DNA of 64,000 bases, taken from NCBI GenBank assembly GCA_963830455.1, contig CAWHMT010000003.1:186001-250000 (forward strand), in the 5' to 3' direction. This document shows positions 46,860-55,228 of this stretch, piece after piece. Source of the DNA: 20CM-2-65-7 sp963830455 (GTDB taxonomy: Bacteria > Gemmatimonadota > Gemmatimonadetes > Gemmatimonadales > GWC2-71-9). Position 1 is the stretch's first letter. Every line of letters starts with the position of its first letter. The position numbers and the translations under genes are program-made. The notes under the pieces were generated by a model. That model saw only the letters and a program-made list of their open reading frames with translations, made no database searches and had not been told where the DNA came from.

Positions 46860-47774
46860 GTGCCGCGCAGTATGACGGGCTTCGGCTCAGCCGAAGATCG
46901 GGTCGCGAGCGAAGGGCGAGCGGGGGGGGAGGGACGCGAGCGGGGGCGGTTGCGCGTCGAGATCCGCACCGTCAATCACCGCTATTTCAATCCACAGCTG
47001 AAGCTGCCGGTGGAGCTCGCGGGCGTGGAAATCGAGATCCGCGAGCGGCTGCGCCAGCTCCTGGAGCGGGGCCACGTGTCCGTCACTGCTCGCTGGGTCG
47101 ATGGGCCCGCGACGGGGCGCGAGGTCACGGTCGATCTGGCGCGTGCCAGACAGGTGCTGGCGGCCGCGCAGCAGCTCAAGAAGAAGCTGAAACTGAAGGG
47201 CAGCGTGGACCTGGCATTCGTCGCCCGCCACCCCGAGGTGCTGACGGCCGCGAACGGCGACGCCGCCGCCGCGCCGGTGCAATGGTCGGACGTGGAACCG
47301 ATCGTCGAGCGCGCGGCGCGCGATGTCGTGGCGATGCGCAAGAAAGAAGGTGAGGCGCTCGCGGTCGAGCTGAACGCGCGGCTCGACGCGCTCGAGTCCG
47401 GGGCGCGGGTGATCGAGGAACGGGCGCCGGCGCGGCTCAAGGCGGAGCACGAGCGGCTCAAGCAGGCGGTGCGGGAGCTGACCGCGAGCACGACGGTGGA
47501 CGAGCAACGGCTGGCGCTGGAGATCGCGCTGCTGGCGGATCGGGTCGATATCACCGAGGAGCTGGTCCGGTTCCGGGCGCACATCGCGGCGGCCCGTGCC
47601 GCGCTGACGGGGGATCAGGCCGTCGGCAAGCAGCTCGGGTTTCTGGCGCAGGAGCTGCTGCGCGAGACCAACACGATGGGGTCCAAGGCGAACGACGCGC
47701 GCATCACGCAGACGGTGATCGCGATGAAGGGCGATCTGGAGAAGTTCCGGGAGCAGCTGGAGAACCTGGAGTGA
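46860..47774 (+). CDS. yicC: YicC-family endoribonuclease
   Basis: A 304-residue protein with the family start SMTGFGSAE, EIRTVNHRYFNPQLKLP, and C-terminal DITEELVRFRAHIAA, GFLAQELLRETNTMGSKAND. YicC proteins cleave RNA and lie upstream of gmk in many bacteria, as here. About 17 charged/glycine residues (DRVASEGRAGGEG region) encoded by GCGAGCG-rich DNA are inserted after the conserved start, compared with the usual family spacing. GTG 46860; the stop overlaps the gmk GTG. Confidence 0.92.
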   Translation: MPRSMTGFGSAEDRVASEGRAGGEGRERGRLRVEIRTVNHRYFNPQLKLPVELAGVEIEIRERLRQLLERGHVSVTARWVDGPATGREVTVDLARARQVLAAAQQLKKKLKLKGSVDLAFVARHPEVLTAANGDAAAAPVQWSDVEPIVERAARDVVAMRKKEGEALAVELNARLDALESGARVIEERAPARLKAEHERLKQAVRELTASTTVDEQRLALEIALLADRVDITEELVRFRAHIAAARAALTGDQAVGKQLGFLAQELLRETNTMGSKANDARITQTVIAMKGDLEKFREQLENLE

Positions 47775-48454
47775 CGCCGGTCCCGCGCATTGTCGTCCTG
47801 TCGGCCCCTTCGGGCGGCGGCAAGACGACGATCGCGAAGGCGGCACGGGAGCAGCACCCCGAGCGGTTCGGGTTTTCGGTGTCGGTGACGACCCGGAAGC
47901 CACGCCCCGGCGAGCGTGAGGGCGTGGACTACTATTTTCAAACGCGCCCGCAGTTCACAGACGGCGTCGCCGCAGGACGGTTCCTCGAGTATGCCGAGTA
48001 CGGCGGGGAGCTGTACGGCACGCTGAAATCGGAAGTGGCGAAGGTGGTGCAGTCGGGGAAGCACGTGCTCCTCGATATCGAGGTGGAGGGTGCGCGGCAG
48101 GTGCGGGAGCAGTATGCGCCACCCCGGTCGGTGTCGATCTTCATTCTGCCCAGCGACCCGCGCGTGCTGCTCGAGCGGCTGCACTCGCGCCACAGCGAAT
48201 CGCTCGACCAGCTCAAGTGGCGGTTGGAGCGGGCGGAATACGAGCTGAACCAGGCGCCGAACTTCGACCGCTGGGTGCGCAACGACGAATTGCAGACCGC
48301 GGTTCGCGAAGTGGTGCAAATCGCGGACGATGCGCGCGCGGGATCCGTGCGCACCAGGGACAAGCAGGATTACGACTGGATCACCGATTACGGGCGTGGG
48401 CTTCAGGAAGAGGCTCAGCGTCTGTATGATCAACTGCATCACCAGAAAGGCTGA
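47771..48454 (+). CDS. gmk: Guanylate kinase
   Basis: A 227-residue kinase converting GMP to GDP. P-loop SAPSGGGKTT, GMP-binding SVTTRKPRPGEREGVDYYF and YGTLKSEV, then LLDIEVEGARQVR. Slightly longer than E. coli Gmk at the C-terminus. Forms the common yicC-gmk-rpoZ-coaBC cluster. Confidence 0.97.
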   Translation: MTPVPRIVVLSAPSGGGKTTIAKAAREQHPERFGFSVSVTTRKPRPGEREGVDYYFQTRPQFTDGVAAGRFLEYAEYGGELYGTLKSEVAKVVQSGKHVLLDIEVEGARQVREQYAPPRSVSIFILPSDPRVLLERLHSRHSESLDQLKWRLERAEYELNQAPNFDRWVRNDELQTAVREVVQIADDARAGSVRTRDKQDYDWITDYGRGLQEEAQRLYDQLHHQKG

Positions 48455-48456
48455 CC

Positions 48457-48672
48457 ATGCGGATCATAACGCCGGCTGAAGTCGCGGGACAGACACAGAA
48501 CAAGTACCTGGGGGTCCTCGTGGCCGCCAAGTTCGCGCGCTACGTGAACGATTTCCCGCGCGACCGCTCCGTCGACTGGGAGGAGAAGCTCACCACGCGT
48601 GCGTTCGACGAGCTCGTGCGCGGCAGCCTCAAGTACCGCCTCGTGCGGCGGAAGCGCCAGCAGGAAGCCTGA
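48457..48672 (+). CDS. rpoZ: RNA polymerase omega subunit
   Basis: A 71-residue small subunit. The sequence is divergent from E. coli omega, but NKYLGVLVAAKFARYVNDFP and LTTRAFDELVRGSLKYRL match the helical core, and the position 2 bases after gmk and before coaBC is the standard one. TGATG junction with coaBC. Confidence 0.88.
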   Translation: MRIITPAEVAGQTQNKYLGVLVAAKFARYVNDFPRDRSVDWEEKLTTRAFDELVRGSLKYRLVRRKRQQEA

Positions 48673-49862
48673 TGCACGTTGTGCTCGGGGTGTCGGGCGG
48701 AATCGCCTGTTACAAAAGTTGCACCCTGGCACGCCGACTGACGGAAGCGAATGTGACGGTGGATGTGGTCCTGACCGCCGCAGCCGCCGAATTCATCCGT
48801 CCCGTGACGTTCGAAGCGCTCACCGGCCGTCCCGTGCTGACATCGCTGTGGACCCCGGGCCGCACGCTCGCGCACATCGCGCTCGCGAAAGATCCCGATC
48901 TGGTCATTGTCGCGCCCGCCACGGCGAATGTGCTGGCGCGCGCCGCGATGGGGATGGCCGACGACGTGTTGACGGCGCTGTTGCTCGCGCGCGCGAGCCG
49001 CCCCGTGCTCGCCGCGCCGGCGATGAATGACGACATGTATGCGAACCCCGCGACGACCGCCAACATCGAGACGCTGACGCAGCGCGGCTGGCACTTCATC
49101 GGACCCGAGGTCGGCGCGCTCGCGGAGGGACCGAGTGAGCGGCCGGGCCGGATGAGCGAGCCGGAGGCGATCTTCGCGGCGGCTGAGCGCCTCCTCCAGG
49201 GCGGCGGGGCTCAAAAAAAAAGTAGATGGTCTGGTAAGAAAGTCATCGTGACGGCCGGGCCGACGCGCGAGCATCTCGATCCCGTGCGTGTAATCACCAA
49301 CCCGTCGAGCGGCCGCATGGGATACGCGCTTGCTGAAGCGGCGCGCGCGCGTGGCGCCGATGTCGTACTCGTGAGCGGTCCGACGGCGCTCACGCCGCCC
49401 ACCGGACTCGCAACCACGCGGGTCGAGACGACCGAGGACATGCAGCGCGCCCTCGAGGCCCTCGTTCCCAACGCCGATGCCCTCATCATGAGCGCCGCTC
49501 CCGCTGACTACCGGCCCAAGACGCCGGCCGCGAAGAAGCGCGCGCGCGCCAACGGACCGCTGACCGTCGAGCTCGAAGCGACGCCCGACATACTCGGCTC
49601 GCTCAAACGGCGCAAGGGGCTGGTCGTCGTCGGGTTCGCACTCGAGACGGGAAACGGATTGGCGAACGCGCGGTCCAAGATGCAGAATAAGGCGCTTGAT
49701 TATGTGATCCTGAATGACGCCACTGAGCCCGGCGCCGGATTCGAGGTCACAACCAATCGCGTGACGATCCTGGGACGCAACGGTACGCAAGTCGACTTGC
49801 CGGTGCTGCCCAAGCGCGACGTGGCCGAACGGATTCTCGACGTCGTCGAAGAGGCGCTTTGA
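48672..49862 (+). CDS. coaBC: Phosphopantothenoylcysteine decarboxylase / phosphopantothenate-cysteine ligase
   Basis: A 396-residue bifunctional coenzyme A enzyme. The CoaC half has GVSGGIACYKS (FMN site), the catalytic His in LAHIAL, APAMNDDMY and the Cys-loop region. The CoaB half begins at VIVTAGPTREHLDPVRVITNPSSG, with KMQNKALDYVILND carrying the catalytic Lys. The domains are joined by a short linker encoded by a run of nine A, unusual in this GC-rich DNA. The stop overlaps the TTG of the next gene. Confidence 0.96.
   Translation: MHVVLGVSGGIACYKSCTLARRLTEANVTVDVVLTAAAAEFIRPVTFEALTGRPVLTSLWTPGRTLAHIALAKDPDLVIVAPATANVLARAAMGMADDVLTALLLARASRPVLAAPAMNDDMYANPATTANIETLTQRGWHFIGPEVGALAEGPSERPGRMSEPEAIFAAAERLLQGGGAQKKSRWSGKKVIVTAGPTREHLDPVRVITNPSSGRMGYALAEAARARGADVVLVSGPTALTPPTGLATTRVETTEDMQRALEALVPNADALIMSAAPADYRPKTPAAKKRARANGPLTVELEATPDILGSLKRRKGLVVVGFALETGNGLANARSKMQNKALDYVILNDATEPGAGFEVTTNRVTILGRNGTQVDLPVLPKRDVAERILDVVEEAL
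49213..49221 (+). other. A9 homopolymer between the CoaC and CoaB domains
   Basis: Nine consecutive A inside coaBC. If polymerase or ribosome slips by one base, translation ends soon after: with one A fewer the frame reaches TGA about ten codons on, and with one A more TAG follows at once. Either gives a CoaC-only product. Slippage itself is inferred from the run length. Confidence 0.6.
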
Positions 49863-50644
49863 CTGATTCGCGGGCTCTGGCAGTCGCATACCTAAAACAG
49901 CAGCGGTTGCTCGGTGGAGACTCGGTGATCCTCACCGAATCCATGGGCGCCGGGAGCCGGGAGCAGGGAGCAGTGACCCCAGCTTCGGATCCGGCGGCTG
50001 CCGAGCAGGCTGCCCCCCGCCTCCCGCTCCCTGCTCCTGGCGTTTCCTTCGATCCCCCCAGCGCGGACCTCTTCGCCACCGATCCCATACAGCGGGCGGG
50101 TTCGCTTGCCGACGTCGCCACCCTGATCGCCGCCTGCCGCAAGTGCGGGCTGTGCGATACGCGGACCAACACGGTGCCCGGAGAAGGATTGGCGACGGCA
50201 CGACTGGTGGTCGTCGGGGAAGGGCCCGGGCGCACCGAGGACGAGACGGGGCGGCCATTCGTGGGCCGCGCGGGGGAGCTGCTCACCAAGATTCTCGCCG
50301 CGATCGATCTGCCGCGCGGGCAGGTGTTCATCTGCAACGTGGTGAAGTGCCGGCCGCCCGAGAACCGCCAGCCGCAATTCGACGAAATCGCCGCGTGCCT
50401 GCCGTTTCTGTATCGGCAGATCGAATTGGTGAAACCCAAAGTGATTCTCGCGATGGGCGGCACCGCGGCCCAGACGCTGCTCGACACCAAGCAGTCGCTG
50501 GGCGCGCTGCGCAATCACATCCATCGCTTCCGTGGCATTCCGCTGGTCGTGACGTATCACCCGGCCGCGCTGCTGCGTAACCCCAACTGGAAAAGACCAA
50601 CCTGGGATGACGTCCGTATCGCAGCTCGCCTCCTCGAAGGCTGA
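49859..50644 (+). CDS. Type 4/5-like uracil-DNA glycosylase (iron-sulfur)
   Basis: A 261-residue DNA repair enzyme removing uracil. CRKCGLC with later Cys (FICNVVKC, AACL) forms the 4Fe-4S site; GEGPGRTEDETGRPFVGRAG is motif A and YHPAALLRNP motif B. The N-terminal extension (residues about 28-62) is encoded by an inverted GGGAGC array and is not conserved. TTG 49859 overlaps the coaBC stop. Its last 38 bases overlap dnaB. Confidence 0.92.
   Translation: MTDSRALAVAYLKQQRLLGGDSVILTESMGAGSREQGAVTPASDPAAAEQAAPRLPLPAPGVSFDPPSADLFATDPIQRAGSLADVATLIAACRKCGLCDTRTNTVPGEGLATARLVVVGEGPGRTEDETGRPFVGRAGELLTKILAAIDLPRGQVFICNVVKCRPPENRQPQFDEIAACLPFLYRQIELVKPKVILAMGGTAAQTLLDTKQSLGALRNHIHRFRGIPLVVTYHPAALLRNPNWKRPTWDDVRIAARLLEG
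49948..50042. repeat. Inverted word array inside the uracil-DNA glycosylase gene
   Basis: Left arm CGCCGGGAGCCGGGAGCAGG and on (49948-49973) with heptamers CGGGAGC, CGGGAGC, AGGGAGC; right arm 50018-50042 with CTCCCGCTCCCTGCTCC-type complement. It is translated as a flexible Ser/Ala/Pro-rich segment ahead of the catalytic domain. Confidence 0.85.
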
Positions 50645-52019
50645 GCGTTCGTCAGAATACGCCGGTCGCCAGGCGCCGTGGAGTAACGAGGCGGAGCAGG
50701 CGGTCTTAGGCGCGATGCTGCTCGACCAGGACGCCGCGCTCAAGGCGGCCGAGATCCTGGACGACACGATGTTCTACAAGGAAAGCCATCGGCTGCTGTT
50801 CCGGTCGATGCTGTCCCTGACCGAGCGCGGCGACGTCATCGATCCGGTCACCCTGCGCGACGAGCTGAGCCGGCGTGCCGATCTGGATCGCGCCGGGGGC
50901 ATGGAGTACATCGCGGCGCTCATCGACGTCGTGCCCACGGCCGCCAACATCGACTACCACGCGAGGATCGTGCGGGACAAAGCCGTGCTGCGCCGGCTGG
51001 TCGAGGCGTCGACGGGCATCATTCAAGACATCTACGAGGGACACGGAACCGCGGGCGAGGTCCTCGACAACGCCGAGCACCGCATCTTCCAGGTCGCGCA
51101 GTTCCGGCGCGCTGAAGAATTCATCCGCATCAAGGAGCTGATCTGGCCGACGATGGAGCGCATCGAACAGCTCCAGTCCGGCGCCGGCTCGGTCACCGGG
51201 GTCCCGAGCGGGTTCGTCGATCTCGATCGCCTCACCGCCGGGTTCCAGCGGTCCGATCTCGTGATCATCGCCGCGCGACCCTCGATGGGGAAGACGGCCC
51301 TGGCGCTCAACATCGTCCAGCATGCGGCGATCGAGCACAACACCGCGATTGCGATCTTCTCACTCGAAATGTCGAAGGATCAGCTGGTGCAGCGGCTGCT
51401 CTGCTCGGAGGGACTCGTGGATGCGCAGCGCCTGCGCCGCGGCCAGCTCCGCGATGACGACTATCCCAAGCTGGCGCGCGCCGCGGGACTGCTCGGCACG
51501 GCGCCGATCTGGATCGACGACTCCGCGGCGCTGACGCCGTTGGCCATGCGCTCCAAGGCACGCCGGTTGAAGGCCGAGCACGATATTGCGCTCGTGATCG
51601 TGGACTATCTCCAGCTCATGCAGGGTCCGGGCGACGCCGAAAACCGCCAGCAGGAGATTTCCTACATCTCCCGCTCGCTCAAGGCGCTCGCCAAGGAGCT
51701 GGATGTGCCGGTGGTGGCCCTGTCGCAGCTCTCGCGCGCGCCCGAACAACGCGGCGGCGAACACCGCCGCCCGCAGCTCTCCGACCTGCGCGAATCGGGC
51801 GCGATCGAGCAGGACGCCGACGTCGTCTGCTTCATCTACCGGCAGGAGTTCTACGACGGGCCGGTCGATCCCAAGACGAACGAGAGCATCGAAGGGCTGG
51901 CGGAAGTCAGCGTCGGCAAGCAGCGCAACGGACCGACCGGGATCGTGAAGCTGCACTTCAAGAAGGAATACACGCGCTTCGACAACTACAGCGCGCGCGA
52001 GGCGCCGGCCGGTGTCTAA
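50607..52019 (+). CDS. dnaB: Replicative DNA helicase DnaB
   Basis: A 470-residue hexameric helicase. The N-terminal domain has APWSNEAEQAVLGAMLLD; the RecA-like motor has AARPSMGKTALALNI (Walker A), LVIVDYLQLM (Walker B), SRSLKALAKELDVPVVALSQLSR and SDLRESGAIEQDADVV. Length normal, no intein. ATG 50607 lies within the glycosylase gene (38-base overlap), coupling a repair and a replication gene. Confidence 0.97.
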   Translation: MTSVSQLASSKAERSSEYAGRQAPWSNEAEQAVLGAMLLDQDAALKAAEILDDTMFYKESHRLLFRSMLSLTERGDVIDPVTLRDELSRRADLDRAGGMEYIAALIDVVPTAANIDYHARIVRDKAVLRRLVEASTGIIQDIYEGHGTAGEVLDNAEHRIFQVAQFRRAEEFIRIKELIWPTMERIEQLQSGAGSVTGVPSGFVDLDRLTAGFQRSDLVIIAARPSMGKTALALNIVQHAAIEHNTAIAIFSLEMSKDQLVQRLLCSEGLVDAQRLRRGQLRDDDYPKLARAAGLLGTAPIWIDDSAALTPLAMRSKARRLKAEHDIALVIVDYLQLMQGPGDAENRQQEISYISRSLKALAKELDVPVVALSQLSRAPEQRGGEHRRPQLSDLRESGAIEQDADVVCFIYRQEFYDGPVDPKTNESIEGLAEVSVGKQRNGPTGIVKLHFKKEYTRFDNYSAREAPAGV

Positions 52020-53370
52020 GGGGAAGTCCGTGTTCCGCTGTACCGAATGCGGCGCGGATCAGCCGAAGTGGGGCGGGAAGTGCGACGCGTGCGGGGCGTG
52101 GAACTCGCTGATTGAAGAGCCGATCGCCAAGCGGCGGATGGGCGGATCGCCGGATCGGCGGAACGATCCATCCAACCATCCGCCGATCCGGCTCTCCGAA
52201 GTGGACGGAGCAGCGGTGGCTCGGTGGAAAACCGGCCTCGCCGAATTCGATTTCGTGCTCGGCGGGGGCATCGTTCCCGGCTCGGTCACGCTCGTCGGCG
52301 GCGAGCCCGGCATCGGCAAGTCCACGCTGCTCATGCAGTGCGCGGCGCGGCTCGAGAGCCAGGGCGTGTCGACGCTATACGTCTCGGGCGAAGAGTCACC
52401 CGATCAATTGCGCCTCCGCGCCGACCGGCTGCAGGAAGACGCCGGCAACATTCACGTGCTCGGCGAAACGCGCCTCGAGTCCATCCTGCATCATGCTGCC
52501 CAGCTGCAATCACGCGTGGTGCTGCTCGACTCGGTGCAGACGACCTACACCGACGAGCTGGAAGGCGCGCCCGGCAACGTCGGCCAGGTCCGTGAGTGCG
52601 CTGCCCGGTTGATGCGCTTCGCCAAGGAGTCCGGTCCCGCTGTGGTGCTCGTCGGGCACGTCACCAAGGGCGGTGGAATCGCAGGTCCGAAAACGCTGGA
52701 GCACATCGTGGATACCGTGCTCTACTTCGAAGGGGAGGCGACGCTCGATCACCGCATCCTGCGCGCCGTGAAGAACCGGTTCGGATCGGTCGATGAGATC
52801 GGGGTGTTTCGGATGACGGGTGCCGGACTCGAGCCGGTCGCCAATCCGGCGGCGGCGTTCCTCGCCGGCCGCAGCACCGGTGCGTCCGGCTCCGCGGTGA
52901 CCGCGCTGATGGAAGGCACGCGGCCGATGCTCGTCGAAATCCAGGCGCTCGCCTCGAAGGCCGGCTTCGGGACGCCGCAGCGCGTCGCGACGGGACTCGA
53001 TCACCGCCGGCTCGCCCTGCTGCTCGCCGTGCTGGAGCGGCGCGGCGGCCTGCCGTTCGGGAACCTGGACGTCTTCGTGAACGTCACCGGTGGTGTGCGC
53101 CTGATAGAGCCCTCGACCGATCTTGCCGTCCTTGCCGCCCTCGTCTCCACCGTCCACGACCGCCCGGTCCCCGCGGACGTTTTGTTCCTCGGCGAGGTCG
53201 GCCTTGGTGGCGAGATCCGCCCCGTCGCGGGTGTGGAGCGGCGTCTCGCCGAGGCCGCGCGCCAGGGATTCCGGCGCGTGTTCCTGTCGAATCGCTCGAA
53301 AGGGAGCAAGGAGCTCGAGGTGATCGGTCTCGAGGGAATCGGTGAGCTCGCGCGACGCCTCGCAGCTTGA
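52012..53370 (+). CDS. radA: DNA repair protein RadA
   Basis: A 452-residue branch-migration ATPase. N-terminal zinc finger CTECG...CDACG, Walker A GGEPGIGKST, the RadA motif KNRFGS, and the Lon-like C-terminal domain (TDLAVLAALVS, FLGEVGLGGEIRPV). Between zinc finger and motor, about 20 residues (KRRMGGSPDRRNDPSNHPP) are encoded by an inverted 8-mer array. GTG 52012 overlaps the dnaB end by 8 bases. Confidence 0.97.
   Translation: MSKGKSVFRCTECGADQPKWGGKCDACGAWNSLIEEPIAKRRMGGSPDRRNDPSNHPPIRLSEVDGAAVARWKTGLAEFDFVLGGGIVPGSVTLVGGEPGIGKSTLLMQCAARLESQGVSTLYVSGEESPDQLRLRADRLQEDAGNIHVLGETRLESILHHAAQLQSRVVLLDSVQTTYTDELEGAPGNVGQVRECAARLMRFAKESGPAVVLVGHVTKGGGIAGPKTLEHIVDTVLYFEGEATLDHRILRAVKNRFGSVDEIGVFRMTGAGLEPVANPAAAFLAGRSTGASGSAVTALMEGTRPMLVEIQALASKAGFGTPQRVATGLDHRRLALLLAVLERRGGLPFGNLDVFVNVTGGVRLIEPSTDLAVLAALVSTVHDRPVPADVLFLGEVGLGGEIRPVAGVERRLAEAARQGFRRVFLSNRSKGSKELEVIGLEGIGELARRLAA
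52133..52192. repeat. Octamer inverted array inside radA
   Basis: Octamers GGCGGATG, GGCGGATC, GCCGGATC, GGCGGAAC, then GATCCATC, CAACCATC, CGCCGATC. GCCGGATCGGCGGA (52149-52162) pairs perfectly with TCCGCCGATCCGGC (52179-52192), loop 16 bases. Total about 60 bases, so the frame is kept. Confidence 0.93.
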
Positions 53371-54111
53371 CGTCGGCGTCGTCGTCGTCGCCGCCGGCGC
53401 CGGTGTGCGCGCGGGGCCCGGCGAGCCGAAGCAGTTCCGCCCGATCCTCGGCGTGCCGATGCTGTTGCGGGCGCTGCGCGCGTTCATCGGGCATCCGGAG
53501 GTGCGTCAGGTCGTGGTAGTCCTGCCGCCGGGCTACGCCGAGCGGCCGCCCGAGTGGCTCGCGAAGCTGCGCGGTGAGCGACTCGAGTTCGTGCCCGGTG
53601 GCGCCCAGCGCGCGGACTCGGTGCGCGCCGGCGTCACCGCGCTGCCGGCGGACGCCACGGTGATCCTGGTGCACGATGCGGCGCGGCCGTTCGTGAGCCG
53701 CGGCACGATCGACGCCGTGATCGCGCGCGCGCGCGCCGGGGTGGGCGCGGTCGCCGCGGTCCCGTCGTCGGACACGCTGAAGGAGATCGGCACGTCCAAC
53801 CAGCTCACGCCGCGGGTCGCGCGCACCGTCGATCGCGACCGCATCTGGCGCGCGCAAACCCCGCAGGGATTTCCCCGGCCGATGCTGGTGTCCGCCTACG
53901 CCCAGCTGCGCGCGGCGGAGAACGGCAGTGGGGAGGGTGGGGGGAGCGGGGGGGGCGGGGGGGCGGGGGGGGCATCCCCAATGACGATGCCGAGGTCTGC
54001 GAGCGGGCAGGGTATCCGGTGGAGTTGATTCCCGATTCGCCGTACAACTTCAAGGTCACCACGGCCGACGACTTCCGGATCGCCGAGGCTCTCGCTCGTG
54101 AGCTGCGGTGA
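53342..54111 (+). CDS. ispD: 2-C-methyl-D-erythritol 4-phosphate cytidylyltransferase, frame broken in a G-rich tract
   Basis: MEP-pathway enzyme making CDP-ME for isoprenoids. VVVVAAGAGVRAGPGEPKQF is the nucleotide-binding start; HDAARPFVS and AQTPQGFPRPML follow. Then comes a glycine-rich insert encoded by runs of up to eight G, where the frame changes. The rest of the enzyme (NDDAEVCERAGYPVELI, SPYNFKVTTADDFRIAEAL) is intact in another frame to TGA 54111. One added G restores the full protein. The uncorrected frame stops at 54028. GTG 53342 overlaps radA; the end overlaps tsaC by GTGA. Confidence 0.9.
53926..53982. repeat. G-tract cluster in ispD
   Basis: Successive runs of 4, 3, 6, 8, 7 and 8 G separated by one or two other bases, starting at 53930. 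It meets the sequence requirement for G-quadruplexes many times over and is a strong slippage and sequencing-error site. It encodes a Gly-rich insert absent from normal IspD. Confidence 0.9.
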
Positions 54112-54761
54112 CGCCGGTCCCGTTCCAGACCGCCGCCGAGATTGCGGCCGCCATCCCGCGCGTGGTGACGCATCTCCAGGGCGGTGGCTTGCTCGCGTAT
54201 CCCACCGAGACGGTGTACGGTCTCGGCTCGCGCGCGGTGCAGGCCGACGTCGCCGCGCTCGCCGCCCTGAAGGGCCGCACCGCCGCGAAGCCGTTTCTGC
54301 TCCTGATCAGCGACCGCTCCATGGCCGAGGCGCACGGCCTCGCCTTCAACGCCTCCGCCGACGCGCTGGCCCGGGCGTTTTGGCCGGGTCCACTGACGCT
54401 CGTGCTGCCGGGCGGCTCGGGCCGGCTTCCGGATTTGTTGCGCGGTCCCGATGGCGGGATCGCGGTGCGGTGGACGTCGCATCAGTCGATTGCGCAACTC
54501 GTGGCCGCGCTCGGCGTCCCGCTGACATCCACCTCGGCCAATCTCCCGGGCCAGCCTCCCGGTCCCGGCGCCGCCGCCATCGCGCGGGACTTTGCGCCCG
54601 CCGTGGACGCGGGTCGGCTGCTCGTGCTCGATGGTGGTGTGCTCGGCAACCGGCCTCCGTCCACCGTGGTTGACTGCACGCGCCCCCAGGCGCAGATCGT
54701 CCGTGAAGGGACGCTCAGCGTGGCCGAGCTGCGCCGCGCGGTCGGGCGCCTCGCGCCATGA
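54108..54761 (+). CDS. tsaC: Threonylcarbamoyl-AMP synthase (Sua5/YrdC family)
   Basis: A 217-residue enzyme for the first step of t6A tRNA modification. YPTETVYGLGS, LKGRTAAKPFLLLISD, WPGPLTLVLP, VPLTSTSANLPGQPP and STVVDCT are the family motifs. It has the YrdC domain only, without the Sua5 C-terminal domain. GTG 54108 overlaps the ispD stop. Confidence 0.95.
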   Translation: MTPVPFQTAAEIAAAIPRVVTHLQGGGLLAYPTETVYGLGSRAVQADVAALAALKGRTAAKPFLLLISDRSMAEAHGLAFNASADALARAFWPGPLTLVLPGGSGRLPDLLRGPDGGIAVRWTSHQSIAQLVAALGVPLTSTSANLPGQPPGPGAAAIARDFAPAVDAGRLLVLDGGVLGNRPPSTVVDCTRPQAQIVREGTLSVAELRRAVGRLAP

Positions 54762-55228
54762 TTCAACACGTCCTGTTCGTCTGCACCGGCAATATCTGCC
54801 GCAGCCCGTTGGCCGCGTCCCTGCTCGAGCGCGCGCTGAAAGACCGCAGCCTCGAAGTCCAGGTCACGTCCGCCGGCACGGGCGCGTGGGATGGCGCTCC
54901 CGCATCAGAGGGGGCGTATCTGGTCGGCCTCGAACGGGGCCTCGATCTGTCGGGGCATCGTGCGCGGCTGCTCACGCGCGAATTGGTGGAGGCCGCCGAT
55001 CTGATTCTGACGATGGCCCGGCACCATCGCGCGCGCGTGGACGAGCTGGGCGGCGAAGGGAAGGTGTTCGTCCTGGGCGACTATGCCGGCAAGGGCAGTG
55101 ACGAAGTCAGCGATCCCTTCGGTGGCGATCTCGCGGTCTATCGCGACACGGCGCAGGAGCTCGAAGCACTCGCGGCGGCAGTCGCAGAGCGCCTTGCCGC
55201 TGAGAGCAAAAGTGGAGATCAGCGCTAA
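54758..55228 (+). CDS. Low-molecular-weight protein phosphatase
   Basis: A 156-residue phosphatase. Catalytic loop FVCTGNICRSP (CX5R), and general-acid region SDPFGGDLAVYRDT. The DPFGG and tail fit the YwlE (protein-arginine phosphatase) branch, but Ile rather than Thr in the loop fits tyrosine phosphatases, so specificity is open. The following aroE start lies within its 3' end. Confidence 0.92.
   Translation: MIQHVLFVCTGNICRSPLAASLLERALKDRSLEVQVTSAGTGAWDGAPASEGAYLVGLERGLDLSGHRARLLTRELVEAADLILTMARHHRARVDELGGEGKVFVLGDYAGKGSDEVSDPFGGDLAVYRDTAQELEALAAAVAERLAAESKSGDQR

Noticed and set aside
46890..46950. GCGAGCG-rich insertion in yicC as a full array member
   Set aside because: Repeats are irregular and have no inverted arm; it may simply be a charged loop in GC-rich DNA.
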